Source: Simiduia litorea | GTDB lineage: Bacteria; Pseudomonadota; Gammaproteobacteria; Pseudomonadales; Cellvibrionaceae | Length of the DNA stretch: 64,000 nt | Direction: 5' to 3' | NCBI RefSeq assembly: GCF_042853465.1 | Contig: NZ_AP031497.1 | Coordinates: 1,240,001 to 1,304,000, forward strand | Shown here: positions 9,745-18,109 of the stretch, in pieces | Position numbering within the stretch: the first letter of the stretch is position 1 | Layout: each line of letters starts with the position of its first letter | Program-made: the position numbers and the translations under genes | Notes under the pieces: generated by a model | What the model was told of the DNA's origin: nothing | Database searches by the model: none | The model's input: only the letters and a program-made list of their open reading frames with translations

Positions 9745-9871
9745 GGACCTTGGTTCCCCTTGAGGGTATGCCAAAGAACGACGGGATCAGTGCTCGATCG
9801 GTCATGTACTTTATGGTCACTCCCTCACTGCGCGCTGCTCCGCCTTGCCCTAACGCAAAATCCAAAGGTAC
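9745..9871. repeat. Palindromic repeat element, copy 3
   Basis: 127-bp copy in the same orientation as copies 1 and 2, 212 bp downstream of copy 2, with a few substitutions in the right arm (CTGCTCC for CTGATCC, GGTAC for GGTCC). A degenerate piece of a further left arm is visible near 9699 (GGGACCTAGGTGCCGCT). Confidence 0.8.
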
Positions 9872-10169
9872 TTCGTGGCCTTTTTTGTTTATAGGGACTG
9901 CTAGAACTCGGCGCAAATGGCGCCCTGAAAGCCTGCATAAACACAGATTTCACCCCTGAATAGCCTTTAAAGCGGTATTTTTTCCACGCCGCGGGATATA
10001 TGCCTCAGAGGCGTATTATTTTGCGCCCCATTCTGAAAATTGTGATAACTTCTTGAAATTAAAGGGGGAGTCGGAGCTGGTACCATAGCTCCGCTCTGGA
10101 TATATGCCTCGGAGGCGTAATATATTACGCCTCCGAGGCACTGAATAATGCTGTTAAGTGTAAAAGCAC
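9872..10169. other. Intergenic tract with palindromes before the first small cassette gene
   Basis: No gene is seen. It holds the motif ATATGCCTCAGAGGCGTATTAT at about 9999-10020 and a related perfect palindrome at 10105-10140. GTTAAGT at 10153-10159 fits the right-hand core of an integron recombination site (GTTRRRY) and may mark the 5' boundary of the first cassette. Confidence 0.45.
10105..10140. repeat. 36-bp perfect palindrome
   Basis: The two 18-bp halves are exact reverse complements, starting TGCCTCGGAGGCGTAATA. Each half itself holds the small palindrome GCCTCGGAGGC. A related, less perfect sequence lies about 100 bp upstream at 9999-10020. It could be a transcript hairpin, a protein site or the trace of a mobile element. 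Confidence 0.85.
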
Positions 10170-10430
10170 ATGGAAGAAAATAAGATATTATTTCTAGCAA
10201 TCATCGGTTGCATTATTATTTATGCACTGGTTCGTGCCTATAAAATAAGTGATATACGCTGCCCAAAGTGTGGTGAGCGAATGGAGCTACATAGCCTAGA
10301 AGATCCAATGGGTGCCAATATTTCAAAAAAGGTTACGTTCTCTTTTTATCAAGGTCCACGAAAATACAAAGAGGCTTGGGTCTGTGAGTCATGCAATCAT
10401 CAAGTACAAAAGCAATATTGGGGCAGCTAA
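10170..10430 (+). CDS. Small membrane-anchored zinc-ribbon protein (cassette gene)
   Basis: 86-aa protein not recognised as a named family. It has one N-terminal hydrophobic helix (residues about 5-22) and two CxxC pairs (CPKCGE and CESCNH) about 40 residues apart, a likely zinc-binding ribbon. An attC-like site follows 22 bp after its stop, and the base composition is more AT-rich than that of the nar genes, so it looks like an integron cassette gene. Confidence 0.7.
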   Translation: MEENKILFLAIIGCIIIYALVRAYKISDIRCPKCGERMELHSLEDPMGANISKKVTFSFYQGPRKYKEAWVCESCNHQVQKQYWGS

Positions 10431-10452
10431 TGGCAAATCGTGCCACAACTAC

Positions 10453-10539
10453 ACTTAACAAGGCTATTAAAAATCGTTCCGGCCAAAAAACGGCCTCCAC
10501 TGGACGCGCTAACGCGCGCCTTTTATAGCGGCGTTATGC
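10453..10539 (+). repeat. attC-like integron recombination site
   Basis: Begins with ACTTAAC (R'' core, RYYYAAC) and ends with GTTATGC (R' core, GTTRRRY). The inner arms are GCTATTAAAA and TTTTATAGC, complementary except for one unpaired base, which is the hallmark of attC. GGACGC and GCGCC occupy the L''/L' positions. The 87-bp length is within the usual range, and the next gene starts 8 bp later. Confidence 0.8.
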
Positions 10540-10546
10540 AATCTGA

Positions 10547-11005
10547 ATGAACAGACTAAGAACCTATGGTTTAGTAAGTATCGCTGCATCGTTAGCATTC
10601 TTTGCGCTGGGATTGCTTACCCATACTTTCGAAGCCGTGCCTGGCAAGATTGTTGATCTGAAGGAAATATTTGGATCTTCTGGTGGCGGCTCTTCAACCT
10701 ATAAGAGTCCTATTCTTTCCGGTAGAGAGTCGCCAACTGAATCATGGGTTTCAGTAGAGTACAGATACATAGTAAACGGCAATGAGTATAATTCGCGCCT
10801 GATAGGGCTTTACTTACCGGTCAACCTCAGTATGCCGTCCTTTGAAAAAGGACAAGACGTTACTGTTTACTTGGCGCCATTCAATATTGTCTCAGTATTG
10901 AAGCGTGGCGCTGATTTAAGAATTGTTTTCGCGCTATTTGGTCTTGGTATATGCCTACTAATATTTCATGAGTGGGCAACCAAAACAAGGAAAGAAAATG
11001 CATAA
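10547..11005 (+). CDS. DUF3592-like membrane protein (cassette gene)
   Basis: 152-aa protein with a hydrophobic N-terminal segment (about 9-28) and a C-terminal one (about 123-143) flanking an extracytoplasmic domain. The middle contains VSVEYRYIVNGNEYNS and later KGQDVTVYLAPFN, typical of DUF3592 proteins, whose function is unknown. Its stop codon lies within GCATAAC (11000-11006), the left core of an attC site. No clear matching right end follows, so that site is probably decayed. Confidence 0.7.
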   Translation: MNRLRTYGLVSIAASLAFFALGLLTHTFEAVPGKIVDLKEIFGSSGGGSSTYKSPILSGRESPTESWVSVEYRYIVNGNEYNSRLIGLYLPVNLSMPSFEKGQDVTVYLAPFNIVSVLKRGADLRIVFALFGLGICLLIFHEWATKTRKENA

Positions 11006-11409
11006 CAAGCGACTGTGGTGTGATTAGTTCAAAAATCAACTGTGACACCATCCCCGATTATCTCGCACCATCGTGAACGCAAGGACTCAGCCCTAACTAA
11101 AGCAAGCCCTGTCTTTACCTGCGTTAGTTTGCTTAACCGCTGTCATTGTGGATGAAGGATGCTCAGGATCGCATTTTCAGCCAAAACGCCTGCACGAGCT
11201 AGATTGTTAGCAGGTCTGATAAGGGCCGTTCCCACACGGGCTTTTAACGCCAACCCCCACCTTAGTTGATCTAACTCAAAACCTTGTAATAAGGCCAGCT
11301 TTACAATGGCTCATCGACTGAAGCTTCGCGTTGTTGGCGTTGGTTTTGTCATTAATACGCGAATCGCACCAGCTCAAGGGCTTAGACCGGTCTGTTTAGG
11401 AGAAAGTTG
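11006..11409. promoter_or_regulatory. Intergenic region with FNR/ANR-like box upstream of the parvulin gene
   Basis: About 400 bp without a credible gene. TTGATCTAACTCAA at 11266-11279 closely resembles the box before narG and one half-site fully matches the FNR/ANR consensus, suggesting that the downstream genes share anaerobic control with narGHJI. The left part begins with the remains of an attC site. Confidence 0.55.
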
Positions 11410-12171
11410 ATGATTATTGTAAATGACGTGGAAATTTCTGAGCCGGCCATTTTGGCAGAGATGCAATACCACAAGGCTGAAAGTCAGCGCGATGCCATGA
11501 TTAAGGCCAGTGAATCACTGATAATTGCCGAACTGGTGAAAGCCCGCGCGGCGGAGCTTGGCATCGTTATCAAGGATGACGCTAGTGAAGCGCAAGCGCT
11601 CGAACAACTGCTAGCGGTAGACGTGCCTATGCCTGAGGCGAGCGAAGCGGATTGCCTTCGCTATTACGAAGCCAACCTCGATAAGTTTCAGAGTACGCCC
11701 TTGTTAGCCGTGCGCCATATTCTTTTGGCGGCAGATCCAGAGGATGATGATGCCCGCATTAAAGCGGCAGACCAAGCCATTGTGCTGTTGGCGAAATTGA
11801 ACGCGGATATGGGGCAGTTTGACGCCTTGGCGGCCGAATTTTCCAGCTGCCCATCGGCAAAGCTTGGCGGCAATTTAGGGCAGATTACCAAAGGCCAAAC
11901 CGTGCCCGAGTTTGAGCGTCAATTGTTTAATTTAAGTTTAGGTCTCGCCAAGCGCCCCATTGAAAGTCGTTACGGCTTGCATTTGGTTTTGGTAGAGCAC
12001 CGTGTAGACGGACGGCAATTACCCTTCGATGTGGTGCAAACCCGTATTGCCGATTATCTTAATGAAAAAGTCAGGCGTAAATCTATCGCGCAGTATGTGG
12101 AAACGTTGATTTCGCAAGCGAAAATCGAAGGCTTTGACTTTTCCGTGAGCGATTCGCCGTTGATGCAATGA
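11410..12171 (+). CDS. Parvulin-type peptidyl-prolyl cis-trans isomerase
   Basis: 253-aa PpiC-family foldase. The rotamase domain spans about residues 95-195, with AVRHILLAADPED, an AAEFSSCPSAKLGGNLGQI block, and an RPIESRYGLHLVLVEHR end, all characteristic. There is no signal peptide, so it is predicted cytoplasmic. Such parvulins frequently follow narGHJI in proteobacteria and are thought to help nitrate reductase maturation; that role here is inferred from position and the shared FNR-like motif. The ATG at 11410 has an AGGAG site and is preferred to the overlapping TTG. Confidence 0.9.
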   Translation: MIIVNDVEISEPAILAEMQYHKAESQRDAMIKASESLIIAELVKARAAELGIVIKDDASEAQALEQLLAVDVPMPEASEADCLRYYEANLDKFQSTPLLAVRHILLAADPEDDDARIKAADQAIVLLAKLNADMGQFDALAAEFSSCPSAKLGGNLGQITKGQTVPEFERQLFNLSLGLAKRPIESRYGLHLVLVEHRVDGRQLPFDVVQTRIADYLNEKVRRKSIAQYVETLISQAKIEGFDFSVSDSPLMQ

Positions 12172-12182
12172 TTGAAGAAGTT

Positions 12183-12243
12183 AACAGTAAACAGTAAACA
12201 GTAAACAGTAAACAGTAAACAGTAAACAGTAAACAGTAAACAG
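12183..12243. repeat. Heptamer tandem repeat (AACAGTA, about 8.7 copies)
   Basis: Perfect tandem repeat of the 7-bp unit AACAGTA directly after the parvulin gene. Further heptad-spaced words (TTAGCTGTTAGC) follow at about 12263-12315. It is noncoding and a candidate for copy-number variation. Confidence 0.95.
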
Positions 12244-12388
12244 CTTACAGGAAAGGCGCTTTTGAGAAGTTTAGCTGTTAGCTGGGGGCGGCCATTCGCT
12301 TAGCTGTTAGCTTGTTGCCGAAAGTCGCAGATGAACAGGCTTTTCCTAAACACCTTTTATTTTTGAATCCCGTCTGGTGAGTATAATC

Positions 12389-13036
12389 ATGTGTGAAAAA
12401 TGTTCGCCCAGTGAGTTGTTAGATCGCAATAAGCATTGGGCGGCTGCCTACCAGGCGCGCGACCCGAGTTTTTTTACCCGCTTGGCGGCGCAGCAAACGC
12501 CAAATTATTTATGGATAGGCTGTTCCGATGCGCGCGTGCCGGCCAACGACATAGTGGGTATGGAGCCGGGTGAATTATTTGTGCATCGCAATATTGCCAA
12601 TCAGGTGATTCATACCGACTTTAACGGCTTGAGTGTTGTGCAGTTTGCGCTCGATATCCTAAAGGTGGAGCATATTATTGTCTGCGGTCACTACGGCTGT
12701 GGTGGTGTGCGCGCGGCGCTTGCGCACGAAGAGTTGGGTATTGTTGATAATTGGCTTCGGCATATTAAAGATATTTACTGCCGGCATAAAATCGAGCTGC
12801 AGGCATTAAGCTCCACCGATGAGGAAGTTAATCGGTTGTGTGAGCTGAATGTGATGGCGCAAGTGGAGAATCTTTCGAAGACGAAAGTGGTGCAGCGCGC
12901 TTGGCGCAATGGCCGGAAACTCTCTATTCATGGATGGATTTACGGTTTGAATGACGGCATCATTAAAGATCTGGCCGTGAGTGTGAACGAGCCTGATGGC
13001 GTAGATGATATTTATCGCATGGCGCCGAAAGGGTAA
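12389..13036 (+). CDS. can: Beta-class carbonic anhydrase
   Basis: 215-aa enzyme interconverting CO2 and bicarbonate in the cytoplasm. Zinc ligands C45, H101 and C104 and the catalytic dyad D47/R49 are visible in GCSDARVPAND and VCGHYGCGGV. The length and the RNIANQV motif fit the E. coli Can type. The ATG at 12389 is preferred because GGTGAG lies 7 nt upstream. It is placed between the parvulin and a cytochrome gene on the same strand. Confidence 0.95.
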   Translation: MCEKCSPSELLDRNKHWAAAYQARDPSFFTRLAAQQTPNYLWIGCSDARVPANDIVGMEPGELFVHRNIANQVIHTDFNGLSVVQFALDILKVEHIIVCGHYGCGGVRAALAHEELGIVDNWLRHIKDIYCRHKIELQALSSTDEEVNRLCELNVMAQVENLSKTKVVQRAWRNGRKLSIHGWIYGLNDGIIKDLAVSVNEPDGVDDIYRMAPKG

Positions 13037-13203
13037 GTGTGTAAGGGATCTGTTACCAGATTGCTTTAGGCAAGGCTCATTCACGTCGCACAGTGTGGCT
13101 AGCTGGTGCCTTGCCTCGGCGCGCCCTGCGGCCCCGTGGCGGTGGTGTCTTTATCGCTTCTGTTCTATATTGCTGCCTACATAAAAAGCAAGGAAGATCA
13201 GAC

Positions 13204-14352
13204 ATGGCTTGTTTATCGCCCAGCGCTACGCGGTTAGGTTTTATTGTTGTTGTCAGGCTCTTTAGCGGTTTATTGTTTAGCTGTTTATTGTCGCTGCCGG
13301 CATTTGCCGCCAAGCAAGACGATAACGGCTTGCCGCCTATTCGCAAACTTACCGCCGAGCAAAGTGAGCGCGCTGCTGCCAATTATCAAAAATATTGCGT
13401 GCTGTGCCACGGCGAAAACCGCCAAGGCCATGTTAATGATCACGCGCCGTCGCTACGCAGTCAAAGCCTGTTTGAATCCGGTGTGCCGCACGCTATTTTG
13501 CGGCCACTTTCCTATGGCCGCCAAGGTACCGCAATGGGCGGCTATCTCGATGAAGTGGGTGGACCGCTGAGCTTGGATGAAACCTGGGATCTTACCTATT
13601 GGCTGTTCGAGCAATCGGGTGTGGCGCGCGTGGCTATCGGTACGCAGCCTGTTTTGGGCGACGTGCAACAGGGTGAAAAAGTCTACCAGCGCGAATGCGC
13701 AGTGTGTCATGGCAAAGCGGGCGAGGGGATTACCGCACCGGCGCTGGGCAATGCCTCGGCACTGGCGCATAACAGCGATGAGTTTATACGCTATGCCATA
13801 CAACATGGCCGGCAAGATACGCCTATGCCGGCGTTTTTGGGGCGATTAACCGAGCCCGATATCGACAATGTCACGGCATTTTTACGCAGTCGCGCCAGCG
13901 GTTGGCAAGATGTCAAACCGGTGTTGCAAGCCCTGCCAACGCCGGATCAATATGTGGTCAACCCCGATGGCGAGCAACCAGACTTTACATTAGCGGAAGG
14001 TCGCTATGTGTCGTCGGCAGATTTGTATGCGGCCTTAGTGGCGAAACAGAAAATGGTGCTACTTGATACCCGCGTTACGTCCGTGTGGCAAACTGCGCAT
14101 ATCGAGGGTTCGTTTCCGGCGCCTTATTATTCAGATTTTAAAACCATTGCTAAGGATATCCCGCGCGATGTGCTTATTGTTGCCTATTGCTCCTGCCCAA
14201 GAGCCGCCGCGGATTATGTGATTGATCAACTCAAGGATTTAGGCTTTACCCACACAGCGGTGTTGTACGAAGGTATTTTCGGTTGGATGCATCAAGGTTA
14301 TCCGGTAGCCCGGCGTGCTATCGAAGCGCCCGATGACGGCGACTCAAAATAG
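13204..14352 (+). CDS. Periplasmic c-type cytochrome fused to a rhodanese domain
   Basis: 382-aa secreted fusion. A signal peptide covers about residues 1-35 (hydrophobic core then PAFAA). Two cytochrome c domains follow, each with a CxxCH haem site (CVLCH and CAVCH) and methionines that could be axial ligands (TAMGG, TPMPA). A rhodanese-like domain occupies about residues 275-370 with the loop YCSCPRAAA in the active-site position. This suggests periplasmic electron transfer joined to sulfur handling; no substrate can be assigned. The ATG at 13204 follows AAGGA and gives a clean signal peptide. It converges on moaA. Confidence 0.85.
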   Translation: MACLSPSATRLGFIVVVRLFSGLLFSCLLSLPAFAAKQDDNGLPPIRKLTAEQSERAAANYQKYCVLCHGENRQGHVNDHAPSLRSQSLFESGVPHAILRPLSYGRQGTAMGGYLDEVGGPLSLDETWDLTYWLFEQSGVARVAIGTQPVLGDVQQGEKVYQRECAVCHGKAGEGITAPALGNASALAHNSDEFIRYAIQHGRQDTPMPAFLGRLTEPDIDNVTAFLRSRASGWQDVKPVLQALPTPDQYVVNPDGEQPDFTLAEGRYVSSADLYAALVAKQKMVLLDTRVTSVWQTAHIEGSFPAPYYSDFKTIAKDIPRDVLIVAYCSCPRAAADYVIDQLKDLGFTHTAVLYEGIFGWMHQGYPVARRAIEAPDDGDSK

Positions 14353-14372
14353 TACCGGGTTTTCCCTGAGCG

Positions 14373-15353
14373 CTAGCCGCCGGTGCTACTCATAAAGCGA
14401 ACAATCTGCGGTTCGCTGTTGAGGTCGAAGTGGTGGCGTTCAGGTTTGATCGTAATGGCTTGAACGATGGCGGCTTTAAGGCGCTCGCGATCACCCGGGT
14501 GGGCGCGCAGTATGGCTTTTAAATCGGCCGCGTGCTCGTTGCCCAGGCAGAGCAGCAATTTTCCTTCCGCGCTTACGCGCACGCGATTGCAACTGGCACA
14601 AAAGTTTTCTGAGTGGGGTGAGATAAAACCGATGCGCGAGTTGTAGCCTGGCACTTGCCAATAACGCGAGGGGCCGGCGGTTTGCGCTTGCAATGGCTCT
14701 AGGATAAATTTCTGGCCGATTATTTCGCGCAAGTCAGCACTCGAGCAAAACTCTAAGGCGCGACTGTGCTCGACAATGCTACCCAGTGGCATTTCTTCAA
14801 TAAAGCTGATGTCTAATTGATTATCGAGTACAAACTGAACGAGGTCGGGTACTTCGGCTGCGTTGCGGTTTTTTAGTATGACCGCATTGAGTTTTATGCG
14901 CTCGAAGCCGACATCTTGCGCCGCTTTGATGCCATCGAGTACCTGCTGTAATTCACCGGTGCGCGTGAGTTCGCGAAACTTGATAGGGTCTAAGGTATCG
15001 AGGCTAATGTTGATGCGTTTAACGCCAGCGGCTTTAAGTGCGGCGGCGTACTTTGGCAGTTGTGAGCCATTGGTGGTGAGTGTGAGTTCCTTGAGCGGTA
15101 ATTGACCTAATTGCTCGAACACCTGAGTGACGCCTTTGCGCACCAGTGGTTCGCCGCCTGTGATGCGAATTTTGCTGACCCCAAGCTCAACGAATGCCGT
15201 GCCAATTTCGGTTAGCTCTTCTAAGCTCAGTACCTGCGCTCTGGGCATGAAGGTCATATCTTCGCTCATGCAATAGACACAGCGAAAATCACAGCGGTCA
15301 GTCACTGAGAGGCGGATATAGTCGATCTTTCTGTCGAAGGCATCAATGAGCAT
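14373..15353 (-). CDS. moaA: GTP 3',8-cyclase, molybdenum cofactor biosynthesis
   Basis: Radical SAM enzyme catalysing the first step of molybdopterin synthesis from GTP. The 326 aa include the N-terminal SAM cluster C21-x3-C25-x2-C28, a second C-terminal cluster (CASCNRVR...LLCLG) and the conserved GG C-terminus. It supplies cofactor to the two nitrate reductases encoded on either side. Downstream of the second reductase operon on the same strand. Confidence 0.97.
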   Translation of the reverse strand: MLIDAFDRKIDYIRLSVTDRCDFRCVYCMSEDMTFMPRAQVLSLEELTEIGTAFVELGVSKIRITGGEPLVRKGVTQVFEQLGQLPLKELTLTTNGSQLPKYAAALKAAGVKRINISLDTLDPIKFRELTRTGELQQVLDGIKAAQDVGFERIKLNAVILKNRNAAEVPDLVQFVLDNQLDISFIEEMPLGSIVEHSRALEFCSSADLREIIGQKFILEPLQAQTAGPSRYWQVPGYNSRIGFISPHSENFCASCNRVRVSAEGKLLLCLGNEHAADLKAILRAHPGDRERLKAAIVQAITIKPERHHFDLNSEPQIVRFMSSTGG

Positions 15354-15508
15354 GTATCACGACGTTTATGTTGGTCTGCGGTTGAAGATAGATGACGCCA
15401 GTTCATTCTAGCGCAATTACAGGGCGAGTTCGCCCCAACGAAGATGGCGTCCAAGGGCAGGCCCTTTAACCGGATTGCCCTTGTTTCGACTTAATTCAGA
15501 TGTTTATC

Positions 15509-15901
15509 TCAGTGGGGCTTAGAGGCGCCTTGGCCGACGCTCGGCGCTTGCACATTGGGCACCCAATCCCACCATTCGTGTTGGCCATCGGTGCGCTCTT
15601 CTTGGGTGCGGTGTATATCCCAGGTGACTAAGTAATCTGGGTTTTCGATGTCGACGCCACTGGGTGCATGGCTAAAGCGGCCAGCCGGCGCGTTAAACCA
15701 AGCCGCCAAGTTTGGCGGCAGGATAAAGTCCGCCTGCTGTACTTTTGGGTCTGTGTGCTGTAATTGCACCGTAATACCCAGCTCATCGTCCACCTTAATC
15801 ACCCGCCCGCAGCACTGTGATTGCTTCAGCAGCGAGCCATCGGTTTCGAAGTAGGAGAGGCCGATGAGGCAAGTCTTTCCGATCAGTGAGTCTAGCGTCA
15901 T
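15509..15901 (-). CDS. Hypothetical protein between moaA and the nitrate reductase fusion subunit
   Basis: 130-aa soluble protein with no signal peptide or membrane segment and no family recognised. Notable are a CC pair at about residues 30-31 in the beta-rich N-terminal half and a tryptophan-rich stretch EWWDWVP near the C-terminus. It lies on the same strand as moaA and the reductase genes with gaps of 111 and 155 bp, so it may belong to the same transcription unit. Confidence 0.65.
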   Translation of the reverse strand: MTLDSLIGKTCLIGLSYFETDGSLLKQSQCCGRVIKVDDELGITVQLQHTDPKVQQADFILPPNLAAWFNAPAGRFSHAPSGVDIENPDYLVTWDIHRTQEERTDGQHEWWDWVPNVQAPSVGQGASKPH

Positions 15902-16012
15902 ATCACGTTTTATCTGCGTTGAAATTATTCGTCATTCGCTTACAGCGTACAGGAGCGCTAAAGGTTTTTGTCTGCCCTGTACTCTTTAAACGCATTTTCC
16001 TGTTAACTGCTG

Positions 16013-18052
16013 TTAATGATGCAAGGGTGCCACGCCCACCTGCGGCATATTGGCCAAGCCTATGTCGCGCGCGTGTTCTTCGAAACCTTTATTCTTCCAA
16101 AAGAAAGCACCGGGCATGGTGGTCGGTATCACCAGCACATAAAACAAGGCCCGGCCTACAATCGAGGTGGCCATTAACAAGCCACCGGCAAAGCACCAGC
16201 TGAGTAGCGCGTAAACGTTGTCTAGGTTCCAGACCGCTAACGCGATTAGCAGGCCAGTGACTAAGCACAGGTTGAACGCGAGCAGCAAGTTGCGTGCGAA
16301 AAAGGTTTTGCCAAAGGTGCTGGTTTGAATGTAGTAAGACGCACCGCCTTCGTGTTCGGCACTGGCCATGGCCTTGCTGTGGGCAAGATGGCCGATGGCT
16401 TCAATCAATAGCCCGAGCGCCATTAGGCCGCCACACAATAACAGCGCGACAGTGTAATTTGCGCCCGCAAAGGCGAGGGTGGGAACCATCACCAGGCCGG
16501 CCACTAAACCGCCTAAGGACAGCATATTGCCGAAAAATGCGCTGCCCACCTGCCAGTGATTCCAGAACGGCCGCGCTTCGATGCGGTAGCAGCGGTTCAT
16601 ATAATAGAGGCCTACGAGGCTTGCGGGAATGGCAAAATAGCCAAAGCCCGTGGCCCAGCTTTGCGCCTGCGCCGGTGTGATGAGCGCGCCAATATCGGCG
16701 CCCAAGAACCAGGTGTAAAGGCTTCGGAACAAGCTGTTAGTGGGCAGGCTGAACAGAATATGCAACCCTAAACCGGCCATGAATAAAGCAATACCTAAAC
16801 CTTCGCGGCACACAGGTGAGTGGCGCAAATTATTAAAGCCGCGATAAAAGCGGTGCGGTTTACCCAAGTGCATGGTGGACATAAATAAACCAAAGGCCAC
16901 TAGCACAAAACTCAGTATGGCCAGTGGGGCGTACAAGGCTGACTGTTGAAAGGTAACGAATGCATCAACGCCGGCTTGTGCGCCCAAAAAGCTCAAGGCG
17001 AAGGCCCCGATGGAGGCTTGAGAGCACAGAGTAAATAGCACTAAGGGGTTTTCGCGCGAACTTAAGCGTGCCAAGTTCCAGTGTTTGGTTGTGCCTTTTT
17101 TCTGATCGATGGCGGGCTTATAGCGGCCATTCTCATCTTTGTGGTATTTCAGCGGCATGGAATCCGTGCGCTTCATTTCATCGGGTAGCTGGTTGATTTG
17201 TTGAAAGCGCACGTTCGGGTGGGTAATTTCCGAGCTGGGAAAGCCGGGAATGTCGGTGAGTGCTTGCTCGCGGTTATCGGGTACGTTTTCGATAACACCA
17301 AAATCCAAGGCGTTACCAACACAGGCGGAAACGCAGGCCGGCTTTAAACCAACTTCTAAGCGATCTACGCACATGTTGCACTTGGAAACTTGGCCCTTAA
17401 CGGGGTCTAGCTGCGGCGCGTTGTAAGGACAAACCCAAGTGCAGTAGCCGCAACCGAAACAGGTTTCCGGATCTTGCAGTACCGCACCGTACTCCACGTG
17501 TTTGGTGTAGGCGCGGGTTGGGCAGCCTTTCAAACACACGGGGTTGTCGCAATGGTTACACGCCATGGAGATATTCATGCGCTTGTAGTCGGGGAAGCTG
17601 CCGCCCTCCACATAACCCACAGAGCGAAAAGCGAAATGTGCGGGGGTTTCATTCTTTTCCGCACAGGCCGCTTCGCAGGCGTGGCAGCCGATGCAGTTGT
17701 CGGCGGTAAAATAAAAACCGTGCTGCTTATTGCGGTTGGGGTTAGTGCCCACGGCAGGGTTTTCATTAATATAGAGCGACCGACCCACGGGTAGCTTGTG
17801 TTCTGTTAAATCGATCAGGTCGATTTTTTGGCCGTAGCGGTTCGACTCGGCTATTTTTTTGTCGGATAAAAACGCGTAGGGCTGTTCTTCTGTGCGAATT
17901 TCCCAAATCATCGCGCCCGCTTTGCCGGTGCTTTCGCTGCCAGCGATTGGAGCCGGATCGCTTCCCGAAAGTGCGCTTCCCGAAAGATCGCTTCCCGAAA
18001 GATCGCTACCGGCTAGTGTTTCCATCTGATTGTGTTTGCTGTCTTTTAACAT
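16013..18052 (-). CDS. DmsB-DmsC-like fusion: four-cluster ferredoxin subunit joined to membrane quinol anchor
   Basis: 679-aa fusion. The N-terminal half (about 110-300) holds four Fe-S cysteine sets: CIGCHACEAAC, CNHCDNPVCLKGCP, CFGCGYCTWVCP and CNMCVDR...ACVSACVG, as in DmsB/NrfC electron-transfer subunits. The C-terminal half (about 335-670) has some eight hydrophobic segments and resembles the DmsC anchor that oxidises quinol. The gene follows the molybdopterin reductase with a 57-bp gap and is probably its electron donor. The first 45 residues contain a repeated GSDLS-type linker encoded by a 15-bp tandem repeat. An alternative start at MIWEIRTEEQ (17911) would exclude it. Confidence 0.85.
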   Translation of the reverse strand: MLKDSKHNQMETLAGSDLSGSDLSGSALSGSDPAPIAGSESTGKAGAMIWEIRTEEQPYAFLSDKKIAESNRYGQKIDLIDLTEHKLPVGRSLYINENPAVGTNPNRNKQHGFYFTADNCIGCHACEAACAEKNETPAHFAFRSVGYVEGGSFPDYKRMNISMACNHCDNPVCLKGCPTRAYTKHVEYGAVLQDPETCFGCGYCTWVCPYNAPQLDPVKGQVSKCNMCVDRLEVGLKPACVSACVGNALDFGVIENVPDNREQALTDIPGFPSSEITHPNVRFQQINQLPDEMKRTDSMPLKYHKDENGRYKPAIDQKKGTTKHWNLARLSSRENPLVLFTLCSQASIGAFALSFLGAQAGVDAFVTFQQSALYAPLAILSFVLVAFGLFMSTMHLGKPHRFYRGFNNLRHSPVCREGLGIALFMAGLGLHILFSLPTNSLFRSLYTWFLGADIGALITPAQAQSWATGFGYFAIPASLVGLYYMNRCYRIEARPFWNHWQVGSAFFGNMLSLGGLVAGLVMVPTLAFAGANYTVALLLCGGLMALGLLIEAIGHLAHSKAMASAEHEGGASYYIQTSTFGKTFFARNLLLAFNLCLVTGLLIALAVWNLDNVYALLSWCFAGGLLMATSIVGRALFYVLVIPTTMPGAFFWKNKGFEEHARDIGLANMPQVGVAPLHH
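17956..18015. repeat. In-frame 15-bp tandem repeat (4 units)
   Basis: Four consecutive 15-bp units starting GATCGCTTCCCGAAA; the second begins GTG and the fourth has diverged in its last seven bases. They encode the GSDLS/GSALS linker near the N-terminus of the DmsB-DmsC-like protein. The length is a multiple of three, so copy changes would keep the frame. Confidence 0.9.
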
Positions 18053-18109
18053 CTCTGTGCCTAAGCTTGGGTTCAGATTTTACTGTTTATGCAGTCTCTA
18101 TTCGTGCGT

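Noticed and set aside
9364..9871. Possible CRISPR array
   Set aside because: Only three copies, repeat units over 100 bp, unequal spacers and internal palindromes; no cas genes.
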